Source: Planctomycetaceae bacterium (lineage in GTDB: Bacteria > Planctomycetota > Planctomycetia > Pirellulales > Pirellulaceae). From it: a stretch of 18,316 bases of DNA. Positions within the stretch are counted from its first letter, which is position 1, and every line of letters begins with the position of its first letter. Of this stretch, positions 1 through 7,818 are shown in pieces. Both the position numbers and the translations under genes were made by a program. Location: assembly GCA_002685655.1 (NCBI GenBank), contig NYXM01000200.1, positions 1-18,316 of the forward strand, read 5' to 3'. The notes under the pieces are model-generated. The model was not told where the DNA came from. It ran no database searches and worked only from the letters and a program-made list of their open reading frames with translations.

Positions 1-1
1 G

Positions 2-70
2 GCCTACCAGCGGCGCCAGTTGTTCGCTCATGACGACTGGTTGGAGAGCGTCCTGCGGGACCTGACATAG
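2..70 (+). CDS. C-terminal fragment of an upstream gene, unidentified
   Basis: An open frame enters from the left edge and ends at TAG (68-70), giving 22 residues that end in WLESVLRDLT. The fragment is helical and mixed-charge, with no recognisable motif, so I assign no product. It lies on the same strand as the HlyD-type gene that follows, 189 bases downstream, so it may be the last gene of an earlier unit or an earlier member of the same cluster. The other two forward frames are less convincing. Confidence is limited by the short length. Confidence 0.4.
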   Translation, partial: AYQRRQLFAHDDWLESVLRDLT

Positions 71-92
71 GCGCTCTTCTGTGACGCCTGTA

Positions 93-159
93 GCGGTTAG
101 ACCGCCTTCCTGGCCCCTGCTTCGCGGGTCGATTTTCCACTACGCGGTTAGCCGTAACC
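93..159 (+). other. Two short hairpins in the spacer before the HlyD gene
   Basis: GCGGT/ACCGC (93-97 and 101-105) can pair around a 3-base loop, and GGTTA/TAACC (146-150 and 155-159) around a 4-base loop. The second is followed by TAAACTTTT, a poor T-tract. The octamer GCGGTTAG occurs in both (93-100 and 144-151). They lie between the stop at 70 and the next gene and could be a weak terminator or a leader structure. Stems of 5 bp are short enough to arise by chance. Confidence 0.22.
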
Positions 160-259
160 TAAACTTTTCCAAGCAATATTGCGCAGATATACCGTTGTGT
201 TATGTCACCGTGGGGCGGAGTGGCAGGACTCCGTTCGAATTTCCAACGTGAGATTGGCG

Positions 260-1099
260 ATGAAAGAGTGGCTATTGCAAGCGAGAATGAGGCTCGCATT
301 GCGCGCCGCGATCGCGTGTGGCCTGATGGTCGCCGGTTCGTCTGCGTCGCCGCCGGCAATAGCCTTCGAGTTGGAAGGATTTACCGAACCGTATCGTACG
401 ATCAAAGTTGCGGCTGACGAGACAGGGACGATTGAGGAGGTCTTCGTGCGCGATGGTCATACTGTCGAGGCCGGTCAGCCGCTGGCGCGGCTCAATTGCT
501 CTGTACACAAAACGCTGCTGGCCATCGCCGAGCAGAGTATGCAAGCCGAAGGCCGGCTCGACGCAGCACGCGCCGACTTGCAGATGCGGAGGGAGCGGCT
601 GGAGAAATTAGAGCCGCTGCGGATTCAAGGACATGCACGGCAGGAGGAGGTCGATCGGGCTGCGGCTGAAGTCACCGTGGCCGAAGCTAACCTGCGTACG
701 GCGCAAGAGGACCTGGTAACCAGGCGGCTCGAATACGAAAAGACAAAAACGCAGATCGCGCGACGTACGGTTCGCGCGCCGATTACCGGTGTGATCACGG
801 AAATGCACAAGGACGTAGGCGAGTTTGTCGCACCAAACAGTCCAGATCTACTGATGCTCGTACAGCTCGATCAACTGCTGGCCAACTTCACGTTGACAAG
901 CGCGCAGGCCGCGAAACTGCAGTTGGATCAAGAAATCAAGATTCGGTTCAGCGGGGTCCTGCGAACGACGGGCGTGGTTGAGTTCATCTCGCCGGTTACC
1001 AACGCGGAGAGTGGATTGGTGCTCGTGAAATTGCGCATCGAGAATGCTAAAAATCGTTTCCGCAGTGGTGAGCGCTGCAAGATGCGTTTGGAGAATTGA
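260..1099 (+). CDS. HlyD-family secreted periplasmic adaptor (membrane fusion protein)
   Basis: This 279-residue protein has the layout of a membrane-fusion adaptor, which bridges inner-membrane and outer-membrane parts of an exporter. Residues 11-35 form a signal peptide (hydrophobic AAIACGLMVAG, then SASPPAIA). Residues 45-80 are a lipoyl-like half motif (GTIEEVFVRDGHTVEAGQPL), 82-168 a charged coiled-coil hairpin, 169-190 the returning lipoyl strand (VRAPITGVI), and 195-279 a beta-barrel-like region. The frame is open back to a TTG at 179, but I chose ATG 260 because it puts the signal peptide at the N-terminus; the extra residues would be an odd polar leader. The stop is 6 bases before the next gene, so they are probably co-transcribed. 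Unlike its two neighbours it has no membrane anchor. The family assignment is firm; the cargo is unknown. Confidence 0.85.
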   Translation: MKEWLLQARMRLALRAAIACGLMVAGSSASPPAIAFELEGFTEPYRTIKVAADETGTIEEVFVRDGHTVEAGQPLARLNCSVHKTLLAIAEQSMQAEGRLDAARADLQMRRERLEKLEPLRIQGHARQEEVDRAAAEVTVAEANLRTAQEDLVTRRLEYEKTKTQIARRTVRAPITGVITEMHKDVGEFVAPNSPDLLMLVQLDQLLANFTLTSAQAAKLQLDQEIKIRFSGVLRTTGVVEFISPVTNAESGLVLVKLRIENAKNRFRSGERCKMRLEN

Positions 1100-1105
1100 C
1101 TCACG

Positions 1106-2968
1106 ATGGTCGATATCACGCTCAATGATAATGCCTCGCCGGTCATCGACGCGACACCGGACAACACCGACCTACTACGGCGGATTCAGCGCGAGATGCT
1201 TCGGTTGGCCTCATCCGGGCCGACAAAGGCCGAACTGCTCCAAGGTCTTGCTGAATGGATGAGTGCCTTCGCTCAACCACTGGAAGTCTTCTACTGCGAA
1301 CGTGACGAGCAAGACCAACTGGCCGACGCGATACAACTCGACCACACCGCAGCCGATGACCACGACGATCGTTTCTACCAACAACTGACATCCGCCTGCC
1401 ATACAGCTTGTCGAACGGGAGAACTGGATGTGCGACGCTGGGCAACTCCGCCTCGCATGATCGTCGCGGCACCGATTCCACTGCGTGGCAGTGATCCCGA
1501 AGCGATTGGAGTCGTCTTCTCAGAGAACAATTCTACCCCACACGACATGATGCTCGTGCAGATGGTAGTCAGTCACATCATGTTGTGGCACGTTATGACG
1601 GGTGGCCGCGAACTTGACTCCAACGCGCGCGACTCGGCGGCGTTGGTCGAATTGCTGGATCAGGTAACTCCCGCGACGAGCCTGCGACAAGCCTGCTATT
1701 CGTTGGTCGGAGAGCTTAAAGAGTATTTGAAATGCAAGCGCGTAGCAGTCGGTTTGCGACCAGGTGGAAAGGGACGTTGCCGGCTGGCTGCGATTTCCGG
1801 TGTGACGCGATTCGACAAGCAGTCACAAACGGTCCGCGCATTCGAGTCGGCAATGGACGAAGCCGTGTTACACGATGCTGTCACCAGGTGGCCGTCGATA
1901 AACGACGCGTACCGGCACCCGGCACTGGCCCACAGACGCCTCTGTGCCCTCGAGGACACACAAGCCGCCGTTAGCGTGCCACTGCGCAACAATGATGGCA
2001 ATGCGGTCGGCGCGTTGATTGTGCTTGCCGATGTCGCTGAATCGTTGACCGCTGCCGAGCGATTCCTGCAAACTGCTGAGTCTTCGCTCGCCACATCGCT
2101 CGCCGTGGTACAGCGTCTAGAAGGTGGCTGGCTCGCACAACTGGCTCGCACCGCGGCACGAATCTGGCAAACGTGGAAAGGCAAGGTTGCCCTGGCCGCA
2201 ATCACGTTTGTGGTGGCGGTGATGTTGATTCCGCTACCGTACAGAATCTCCAGCGATTGCCAAATTGAACCGGTAACGCGACGGTACGTCGTCGCGCCCT
2301 TTGAAGGCACTCTAGAGAAATCGCTGGTCAAGCCCGGAGATGTGGTGCGGGCGGGCGATATGCTGGCGCGTATGGATGGCCGCGAAATCCGCTGGCAGAG
2401 GGCAAGTGTCGTGGCAGATCTCAACCAGGCTATCAAGAAACGGGATGTGGCTCAGGCGTCGCACAGCTACGCGGAACAACAGATTGCGAAACTCGAATCG
2501 GAGCGACTGGAGTTGGAATTGCAACTTCTGGACCACCGTGCAGAGAACCTGGAAATCAAGAGTCCCATCGCCGGCATCGTTGCGAGCGGCGACTTGGAAC
2601 GTGCCGAAGGTGCACCCCTTACCATCGGACAAACATTGTTCGAGATCGCTCCGCTGGAAAAGATGATCGTGGAAGTGGCACTGCCCGACGACGAGGTCTC
2701 GCACGTTGACATCGGACAGACCGTCAACGTGCGGCTGGACGCTTATCCTGGCCAAACGTGGCAAGTCGTTGTAACAAGAGTGCAACCACGTTCCGAGATC
2801 CGAGACGAGGACAACGTCTTCATCGTTGAAGCAGAGCTAGACAATACAGACAGTCATCTACGACCCGGAATGAAAGGCCGCGCGAAGGTGAAAACGCTGC
2901 GACGCCCACTCGGCTGGATCCTGTTCCACAAGCCGTGGGAATACTTGACGAAGAAACTCCTTTGGTAA
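1106..2968 (+). CDS. GAF-domain HlyD-family membrane-anchored adaptor
   Basis: This 620-residue protein has two halves. Residues 1-355 are soluble and presumably cytosolic. A GAF domain is likely at about 190-335 (ending AAVSVPLRNNDGNAVGALIVL), and a more diverged GAF-like segment at about 20-170 (MIVAAPIPLRG, AIGVVFSE). A single membrane helix follows at 361-379 (ALAAITFVVAVMLIPL). The rest is a HlyD adaptor: lipoyl half (YVVAPFEGTLEKSLVKPGDV, from about 394), a coiled coil (about 425-483), the returning strand (IKSPIAGIVASG), and a beta-barrel ending LRPGMKGRAKVK. A GGAG at 1090-1093 lies inside the end of the previous gene, 12 bases before this ATG. The layout suggests that ligand or partner binding in the cytosol could affect the periplasmic assembly; that is inference. 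The HlyD half is sure; the first GAF-like segment is not. Confidence 0.85.
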   Translation: MVDITLNDNASPVIDATPDNTDLLRRIQREMLRLASSGPTKAELLQGLAEWMSAFAQPLEVFYCERDEQDQLADAIQLDHTAADDHDDRFYQQLTSACHTACRTGELDVRRWATPPRMIVAAPIPLRGSDPEAIGVVFSENNSTPHDMMLVQMVVSHIMLWHVMTGGRELDSNARDSAALVELLDQVTPATSLRQACYSLVGELKEYLKCKRVAVGLRPGGKGRCRLAAISGVTRFDKQSQTVRAFESAMDEAVLHDAVTRWPSINDAYRHPALAHRRLCALEDTQAAVSVPLRNNDGNAVGALIVLADVAESLTAAERFLQTAESSLATSLAVVQRLEGGWLAQLARTAARIWQTWKGKVALAAITFVVAVMLIPLPYRISSDCQIEPVTRRYVVAPFEGTLEKSLVKPGDVVRAGDMLARMDGREIRWQRASVVADLNQAIKKRDVAQASHSYAEQQIAKLESERLELELQLLDHRAENLEIKSPIAGIVASGDLERAEGAPLTIGQTLFEIAPLEKMIVEVALPDDEVSHVDIGQTVNVRLDAYPGQTWQVVVTRVQPRSEIRDEDNVFIVEAELDNTDSHLRPGMKGRAKVKTLRRPLGWILFHKPWEYLTKKLLW

Positions 2969-2981
2969 ACAGAATTGGTGG

Positions 2982-2995
2982 GTCGCTTGGGCGAC
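2982..2995 (+). other. Short hairpin between the GAF-HlyD and M50 genes
   Basis: GTCGC (2982-2986) pairs with GCGAC (2991-2995) around TTGG. It starts 13 bases after the stop at 2968 and has no T-tract, so it is not a convincing terminator. It might affect translation or mRNA stability of the downstream gene, but a 5-bp stem could be chance. Confidence 0.2.
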
Positions 2996-3050
2996 GCGTT
3001 CGATCCCGAGGTGCCTATCGGTGTCGAACGACGACGGGCGATTGTGACTC

Positions 3051-5216
3051 ATGAACGACCAACCTGACCAATCCGTCCGTGAACTCGGATCGACGCGTCT
3101 CGCATTGCGCGGCGATCTTATCTTCACGCCGCAGACAGCGGGTGTTCAGCCATACTACATAGTCGAAGACCCGCTTAACTCGCGGTTTTTTCGGCTCGGT
3201 CACACGGAATATACTTTCGTCTCGCTGTTGGACGGTCGCACGTCAATTCTTGAAGCCCTCAGTCATCTTTCTTCAGTCCTGCCTCATCACCGATTGACCG
3301 AGCATGATACCGCGGGTCTGTGCCGCTGGTTGGTCGAATCGGACCTCGCACACACGGCGCAATCAGCGCTGGCCGTACGACTGGCGTGCAGCGCCGACCG
3401 CACGGCACAACGTCAGGCACTGGCCCGTGCCAATCCGCTTGTGTTCCGGTTGCCGCTGTTTGGGCCCGACCGTGCCTTCGCGACATTGGCACCGTGGCTC
3501 AGTTGGCTCTACTCGCCGTGGGCGGTGACCTGCTGGTTGGTGTTGTTGACCGTTGGCGGCTACAACATCTTCGCGGACTGGAATCGCTTCATGGTCTCGT
3601 CACGAGGCATCTTTTCCGCGGACAATTGGCTGTGGCTGGGCGCCTGCTGGGTCATGTTGAAAGTCGTTCACGAGACGTCACACGGGGTGGTTTGCAAGCG
3701 CTATGGTGGCACCGTGCGCGAGACGGGGATCATGTTCATTCTGTTCGCGCCGCTGGCGTACGTCGACGTTACTTCGAGTTGGCGGTTTCGCTCGCGCCGC
3801 CACCGCATTAACGTTGCAGCGGCAGGTATGTACGTTGAACTAGCGATCGCTGGCATCGCGGCCATCGTTTGGAGCAACACCAACAGCGACTGGCTCAACA
3901 ACCTGTGCTTCAACACGATTGTCATGGCGGGCCTTACGACGCTGGTGTTCAATGCCAATCCGCTGATGAAATTCGATGGGTACTACATCCTCTCGGATGC
4001 ATTGGCCATGCCGAACCTGTACGTCAGCGGTCAGCAATACGTGCGTTATTGGGCGCGGCGTTACCTGTTGGGCGTTCCGGGGGCGCTGCCTGCCTGGTCA
4101 CGCGGACACGGGGCGTTCATTCGTGTCTACGGTTGGGCGTCACTCGCCTGGCGAACCATGATCTGTGTGACCATGACCATCACGGCGGTAACACTGTTTC
4201 AAGGGGCGGGTGTCGTACTGGCCTGCCTCGCAGCTATCATGTGGCTCGGCCTGCCAGTGTGGACGTTTGCGAAATACTTCGTCTGGGGCAAGACAGGCGA
4301 ACAGCCACGTCGCCTGCGATTTCTACTTGTTAACGGTTCGCTCGTGGCCATCTGTGTGGCCGTCTTCGGCTTTGTACCGTGGCCCGGCGCACGGGAAGCA
4401 CCGGCGGTCGTCGAATTCTCGCCGCACACTGTCGTCCGCGCTGCAAGCGCCGGTTTCGTCCGGGAAATTCGTGTTCAGAGCGGCGAAGAAGTCGAAAAGG
4501 GCCAATTGTTAGCCTTGTTGGAGAATCGCGAATTGGTCCGCGACGTCGCAGACCTGGAAATACAGATCGACCAATCCGAAATCCGCGGCCGCCATCACGA
4601 ACAGAAAGGCGAAAGGGCGGCGCAACAAGCTGAAACAAAAAACCGCGAATCGCTCCAGAAGCAGCTTGCCGAAAGACGTGCCCAAGTCGAAAAGCTCACA
4701 GTTCGCGCCCCGCGAGGGGGAACGATAGTTCGTCGCAATCTCACGTTGCTCCTGGGTACGTACCTGAAAGAAGGTGACGATATCATGTCGCTTGGTAATC
4801 AATCACAGAAGGAACTTCGTCTCTCGATTTCACAAGACGACCTCGATGTCTTCACTCAACGCGTGGGGCAACCTGTCCGCATTGACATTCCACGCCAACC
4901 GCCGTGGCAGGCTCGTCTTGAAAAGGTCATTCCCCGCGCAACACTCGAACCCACATACCCAGCCTTGACTACCATCAATGGCGGCTCGTTGCCCGTCAAG
5001 CCCACAGGCAAGAAGCCCGACGAATCGACTGCGGACGCCTTCGAGTTTCTCACTCCTCGTTTCACAGCCGTGGTTGCCTTGAGTCCGTCCACCAGCTGCC
5101 AACTCCACGCGGGTCAGACCGGCAGCGGGTCCTACCGCCCCTGCAACGCTTCTATATTCCAACATCTGTACAGCAGTGTCTCCCGCTGGATCCGCGAGCA
5201 GCTGACAGCCGGCTGA
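3051..5216 (+). CDS. PqqD/RRE-like - M50 site-2 protease - HlyD fusion membrane protein
   Basis: This 721-residue protein joins three modules. Residues 21-100 resemble PqqD-type winged-helix (RiPP recognition element) domains: a strand pair with a DP turn (YYIVEDPLNSRFFRLG), then a helix and LLDGRTSILEAL. Residues about 155-445 are polytopic with about seven membrane segments and carry both M50 zinc motifs: HEXXH as H207-E208-T-S-H211, and N303-P-L-M-K-F-D309-G, with Asp309 the expected third ligand. Residues 459-495 are a lipoyl-like half (AGFVREIRVQSGEEVEKG), 500-548 a coiled coil, and 549-680 the returning strand and barrel. The C-terminus (LHAGQTGSGSYRP) parallels LRPGMKGRAKVK of the preceding protein. 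It is related to peptide zinc metalloproteases such as YydH, which sits in a RiPP operon in Bacillus. An 82-base gap precedes ATG 3051 and I see no good ribosome binding site. Protease activity is expected from the intact motifs; the substrate is unknown. Confidence 0.85.
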   Translation: MNDQPDQSVRELGSTRLALRGDLIFTPQTAGVQPYYIVEDPLNSRFFRLGHTEYTFVSLLDGRTSILEALSHLSSVLPHHRLTEHDTAGLCRWLVESDLAHTAQSALAVRLACSADRTAQRQALARANPLVFRLPLFGPDRAFATLAPWLSWLYSPWAVTCWLVLLTVGGYNIFADWNRFMVSSRGIFSADNWLWLGACWVMLKVVHETSHGVVCKRYGGTVRETGIMFILFAPLAYVDVTSSWRFRSRRHRINVAAAGMYVELAIAGIAAIVWSNTNSDWLNNLCFNTIVMAGLTTLVFNANPLMKFDGYYILSDALAMPNLYVSGQQYVRYWARRYLLGVPGALPAWSRGHGAFIRVYGWASLAWRTMICVTMTITAVTLFQGAGVVLACLAAIMWLGLPVWTFAKYFVWGKTGEQPRRLRFLLVNGSLVAICVAVFGFVPWPGAREAPAVVEFSPHTVVRAASAGFVREIRVQSGEEVEKGQLLALLENRELVRDVADLEIQIDQSEIRGRHHEQKGERAAQQAETKNRESLQKQLAERRAQVEKLTVRAPRGGTIVRRNLTLLLGTYLKEGDDIMSLGNQSQKELRLSISQDDLDVFTQRVGQPVRIDIPRQPPWQARLEKVIPRATLEPTYPALTTINGGSLPVKPTGKKPDESTADAFEFLTPRFTAVVALSPSTSCQLHAGQTGSGSYRPCNASIFQHLYSSVSRWIREQLTAG

Positions 5217-5235
5217 TTTCCGCGTAAAACAGGTA

Positions 5236-5252
5236 ATCATCGCCGCGATGAT
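5236..5252 (+). promoter_or_regulatory. 17-bp perfect inverted repeat between the M50 and sulfatase genes
   Basis: ATCATCGC (5236-5243) and GCGATGAT (5245-5252) are exact reverse complements around a single C. The element starts 20 bases after the M50 stop and lies 155 bases before the sulfatase start. As RNA it could fold with a 7-bp stem and CCG loop, but no T-run follows, so a simple terminator is unlikely. A DNA-binding site for a dimeric regulator of the sulfatase/DUF6807 pair is the alternative I favour, without direct evidence. Confidence 0.4.
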
Positions 5253-5407
5253 CAGAACAGTTGACTGCTGAATCGGCAGGGAAGATGATGTTGGTGTGCC
5301 AACTGCAGATTCCACTGCAAGCCCCGCCGAACGACCAGGCTCCAAATGAATGGGTCACGATGCACTTCAACTCCCCAGCAACGAAGACGTTGCGTCACCG
5401 CATTGTA

Positions 5408-6724
5408 ATGAAGCGTCATTTACGATACAGAATAACTACCCTGATCGTTTTGGTCCTGGTAACATCTCTGTCACAACTTGTTACCATCAATGGCCGATGT
5501 GCCGATTCGAACCCGCGACCGAACATCATTTTGATCGTGGCGGACGACTTGGGCTATGGTGACACCAGCGTGTACGACGGTTGGGTGAAGACACCACACT
5601 TGGAACGAATGGCTGCCGAAGGTCTGACCTTTATCGACTTTCATAGCAACAGTTCCGTGTGCAGCCCGACACGAGCCGGACTCCTTACCGGGCGTTACCA
5701 GCAGCGAGTCGGAATCGTGGACGTCGTCGCGCGTCACCTGGACACACCTGGACTTCATCCGAGTGAGCTGACGATCCCGCGTCTGCTGAAACAAGGTGGT
5801 TATAGAACCGCATTGTTCGGTAAATGGCACCTGGGTGTGGAGCAGGAATTCAATCCAATTCATCACGGATTCGATGAATTCCGTGGCTACCTCTCTGGGT
5901 ACATCGACTATCACGTCCACAGGAACTCCTGGCATAACGGACTCGAGAAGGAAGATCAGCCGGGATACTCGACACACCTGATTTCCCAGAATGCCGTGCA
6001 GTTCATCGAAAAGAACACGACGCATCCGTTCTTCATGCTCGTTGCGCACGAGGCCGTTCACTTGCCGTTCCAAACGCCGGACGACACGCCAGAGAATCGC
6101 AAACCCGTCCCGAAATCCGAACGGTGGAGCCGCGATCGAATTCGACCCAAGTACAAGATCATGCTCGAAGAAATGGACAAAGGCATTGGTCAGATTCTTG
6201 ACACTATAAGAAGTACCGACATGGCCGAGCGCACATTCGTGTTCTTCCTGTCTGACAACGGCGCGATCGGTGCCGGCTCGAACCGACCGTTTCGTGGCGG
6301 AAAATTCAGCCACTACGAGGGCGGGCATCGCGTTCCTGCAATCGCCTGGTGGCCCGGCAAGATCAAAGCCGGCTCGAAATCGGATCAACTAGCCCTCGGA
6401 ATGGACCTCCTGCCCACGTTCACAGAATTGGCGGGCATCGACATTCCGACCGAACGCCATCTTGATGGACGCAGTATTCGTGGCCTGTTACTCAGCGGTG
6501 ACGACCTGAAGACCCGTCGCGTCTATTTTGGCTATGAACCCAAACTTGGAACCGCCATGCGGGATGGCAGTTGGAAAATGATCGTGAAAATGGACAGGGT
6601 CGAATTGTACGATCTAAGCAAAGATATCGGTGAATCAACCAACCTCGTGGCCCAGCACGCCGAGCGTGCGGCGGCGATGAAGCTGGCAATCGAAACTTGG
6701 AAAAAAGAGGTTGTTTGGAAATGA
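5408..6724 (+). CDS. Secreted type I sulfatase with canonical active site
   Basis: This 438-residue S1-type sulfatase hydrolyses sulfate esters, probably on a polysaccharide, outside the cytoplasm. A signal peptide is visible (TTLIVLVLVTSL). PNIILIVADDLGYGD provides the metal-binding D46 and D47. CSPTR with C85 is the formylglycine site to be matured by a formylglycine-generating enzyme; GKWHLG has K139 and H141, and LSDNG has D283 and N284. All key residues of the family are present and the length is normal. The frame extends back to TTG 5261 with possible ATGs (for example 5360), but ATG 5408 places the signal peptide at the start; no clear ribosome binding site distinguishes them. Its stop overlaps the start of the DUF6807 gene, so the two are probably translated together. 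Substrate cannot be read from sequence. Confidence 0.92.
   Translation: MKRHLRYRITTLIVLVLVTSLSQLVTINGRCADSNPRPNIILIVADDLGYGDTSVYDGWVKTPHLERMAAEGLTFIDFHSNSSVCSPTRAGLLTGRYQQRVGIVDVVARHLDTPGLHPSELTIPRLLKQGGYRTALFGKWHLGVEQEFNPIHHGFDEFRGYLSGYIDYHVHRNSWHNGLEKEDQPGYSTHLISQNAVQFIEKNTTHPFFMLVAHEAVHLPFQTPDDTPENRKPVPKSERWSRDRIRPKYKIMLEEMDKGIGQILDTIRSTDMAERTFVFFLSDNGAIGAGSNRPFRGGKFSHYEGGHRVPAIAWWPGKIKAGSKSDQLALGMDLLPTFTELAGIDIPTERHLDGRSIRGLLLSGDDLKTRRVYFGYEPKLGTAMRDGSWKMIVKMDRVELYDLSKDIGESTNLVAQHAERAAAMKLAIETWKKEVVWK
6706..6710 (+). promoter_or_regulatory. Shine-Dalgarno site for the DUF6807 gene
   Basis: AGAGG lies inside the end of the sulfatase gene, 10 bases before ATG 6721. It supports ATG 6721 over the upstream in-frame TTG at 6697. 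Confidence 0.55.
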
Positions 6725-7800
6725 CGTGTGAGAATTCCGCCTACATCGACTATTTCCAGAGCTTTAGGCTGCAATTGTCTTCGAGTTCATTGACTTTTGC
6801 GAATTCGTCCCTGGCGCGAACGAGGCAGTTCGGGTCACCTCTGGTTGTTTGGCTCGCAATCACATGCCTGGCCAATGTGGTGGCCGCCCAGGTATTGCGA
6901 GTCGTTGAGACGGATAACGTGATCACCGTAGCACGAGGTGACAGGGTAGTCGTCACCTACAATAAGGTGTCGCCGCCGGCCCCTCCCGGAATCGACACTG
7001 TGTACGAGCGCAGTGGCTGCCTGCATCCGGTGAATTCTCCGCAGGGCCAGACCGTGACGGAGATGTTTCCGGTAGATCACCCGCATCAACACGGAATCTT
7101 CTCCGCTTGGGTGAAGACGACCTACGATGGCCGAGCCATCGATTTCTGGAATCTCGCTGGAGGCACAGGGCGAGTCCTCCACGAGCGCGTCGTTTCCGCG
7201 TTTCAACAGAGTGACGTCGCCGGATTTGAAGTCGACCTACTTCACCGCGCAGAGACAAGACCACCCGTTGATGTCTTACGAGAGCGATGGAAGATCACCG
7301 TTTACCAGACCGACGCGACGTATCACTGCTTCGATCTGGAAACTAATCAGATGGCCATTACGGACAAGCCGCTTACGGTAAGCAAACACCACTACGGCGG
7401 CATCGTTCTTCGAGGTCCGACGCGGTGGTTAACCGAAAAAGACAGAGACGTTCGCAAGCGCCCCGATCTCGTTCGCGAACCGAGTGAGTTCGTGAACGAC
7501 CTTGGCTCCGATCGGCTCAAAGGGAATCAGCAACATGCAAAGTGGGTGGCACTGTCCGGAAGCATTGGCGGCAAACCTGTCAGTATCACGGTGCTGAGCC
7601 ACACCAAGAACTTCAGGGCACCGCAGGCCACGAGGCTTCATCCAACGAAACCCTACTTTTGTTTCGTGCCTTGTGCCGACGGAACCTTTCTAATCGATCG
7701 TGACCATCCTTTCAAAGCGCGATATCGCTATCTCGTCACGGATACGCAACCTGATCCCCAATGGATCAACGAGCAGTGGGAGATGTGGACAAGTAAGTGA
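6721..7800 (+). CDS. DUF6807 (PmoA-like) secreted protein
   Basis: This 359-residue exported protein belongs to the family formerly named methane oxygenase PmoA and now DUF6807; that old name is misleading and I do not imply methane oxidation. A long polar leader precedes the hydrophobic segment PLVVWLAITCLANVVAAQ, with likely cleavage after VAA. Family-typical features include a histidine-rich stretch (FPVDHPHQHGIFSAWVKT), DFWNLAGGTGRV, and a later HHYGGIVLRG plus a C-terminal DHPFKARYRYLV. The start ATG 6721 overlaps the sulfatase stop (ATGA), implying translational coupling. In planctomycetes such proteins often sit beside sulfatases and carbohydrate genes, which fits a role in sugar or glycan use, but the reaction is not established to my knowledge. 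The next gene is convergent, 18 bases away. Confidence 0.85.
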   Translation: MTCENSAYIDYFQSFRLQLSSSSLTFANSSLARTRQFGSPLVVWLAITCLANVVAAQVLRVVETDNVITVARGDRVVVTYNKVSPPAPPGIDTVYERSGCLHPVNSPQGQTVTEMFPVDHPHQHGIFSAWVKTTYDGRAIDFWNLAGGTGRVLHERVVSAFQQSDVAGFEVDLLHRAETRPPVDVLRERWKITVYQTDATYHCFDLETNQMAITDKPLTVSKHHYGGIVLRGPTRWLTEKDRDVRKRPDLVREPSEFVNDLGSDRLKGNQQHAKWVALSGSIGGKPVSITVLSHTKNFRAPQATRLHPTKPYFCFVPCADGTFLIDRDHPFKARYRYLVTDTQPDPQWINEQWEMWTSK

Positions 7801-7818
7801 GAACAGCCAGAAAACGGG

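Noticed and set aside
179..259. Upstream TTG start for the first HlyD gene
   Set aside because: Would bury the signal peptide behind 27 polar residues; ATG 260 gives a normal signal peptide.
1696..2436. 246-codon minus-strand frame inside the GAF-HlyD gene
   Set aside because: Ser/Ala/Arg/Thr-rich shadow of a clearly coding plus strand, with no domain or initiation signal.
4830..5345. 171-codon minus-strand frame across the end of the M50 gene and the spacer
   Set aside because: Mostly opposite the HlyD part of the M50 gene; composition is that of an antisense shadow and no ribosome binding site or domain is visible.
5471..6388. 305-codon open frame on the minus strand inside the first sulfatase
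   Set aside because: It lies wholly opposite a sulfatase with all family motifs, has no recognisable domain, and long antisense frames are common in GC-rich genes.
6721..7800. Subunit of particulate methane monooxygenase
   Set aside because: The PmoA label is a historical name of the DUF6807 family; this protein is secreted and not polytopic, with no pmoB or pmoC near.
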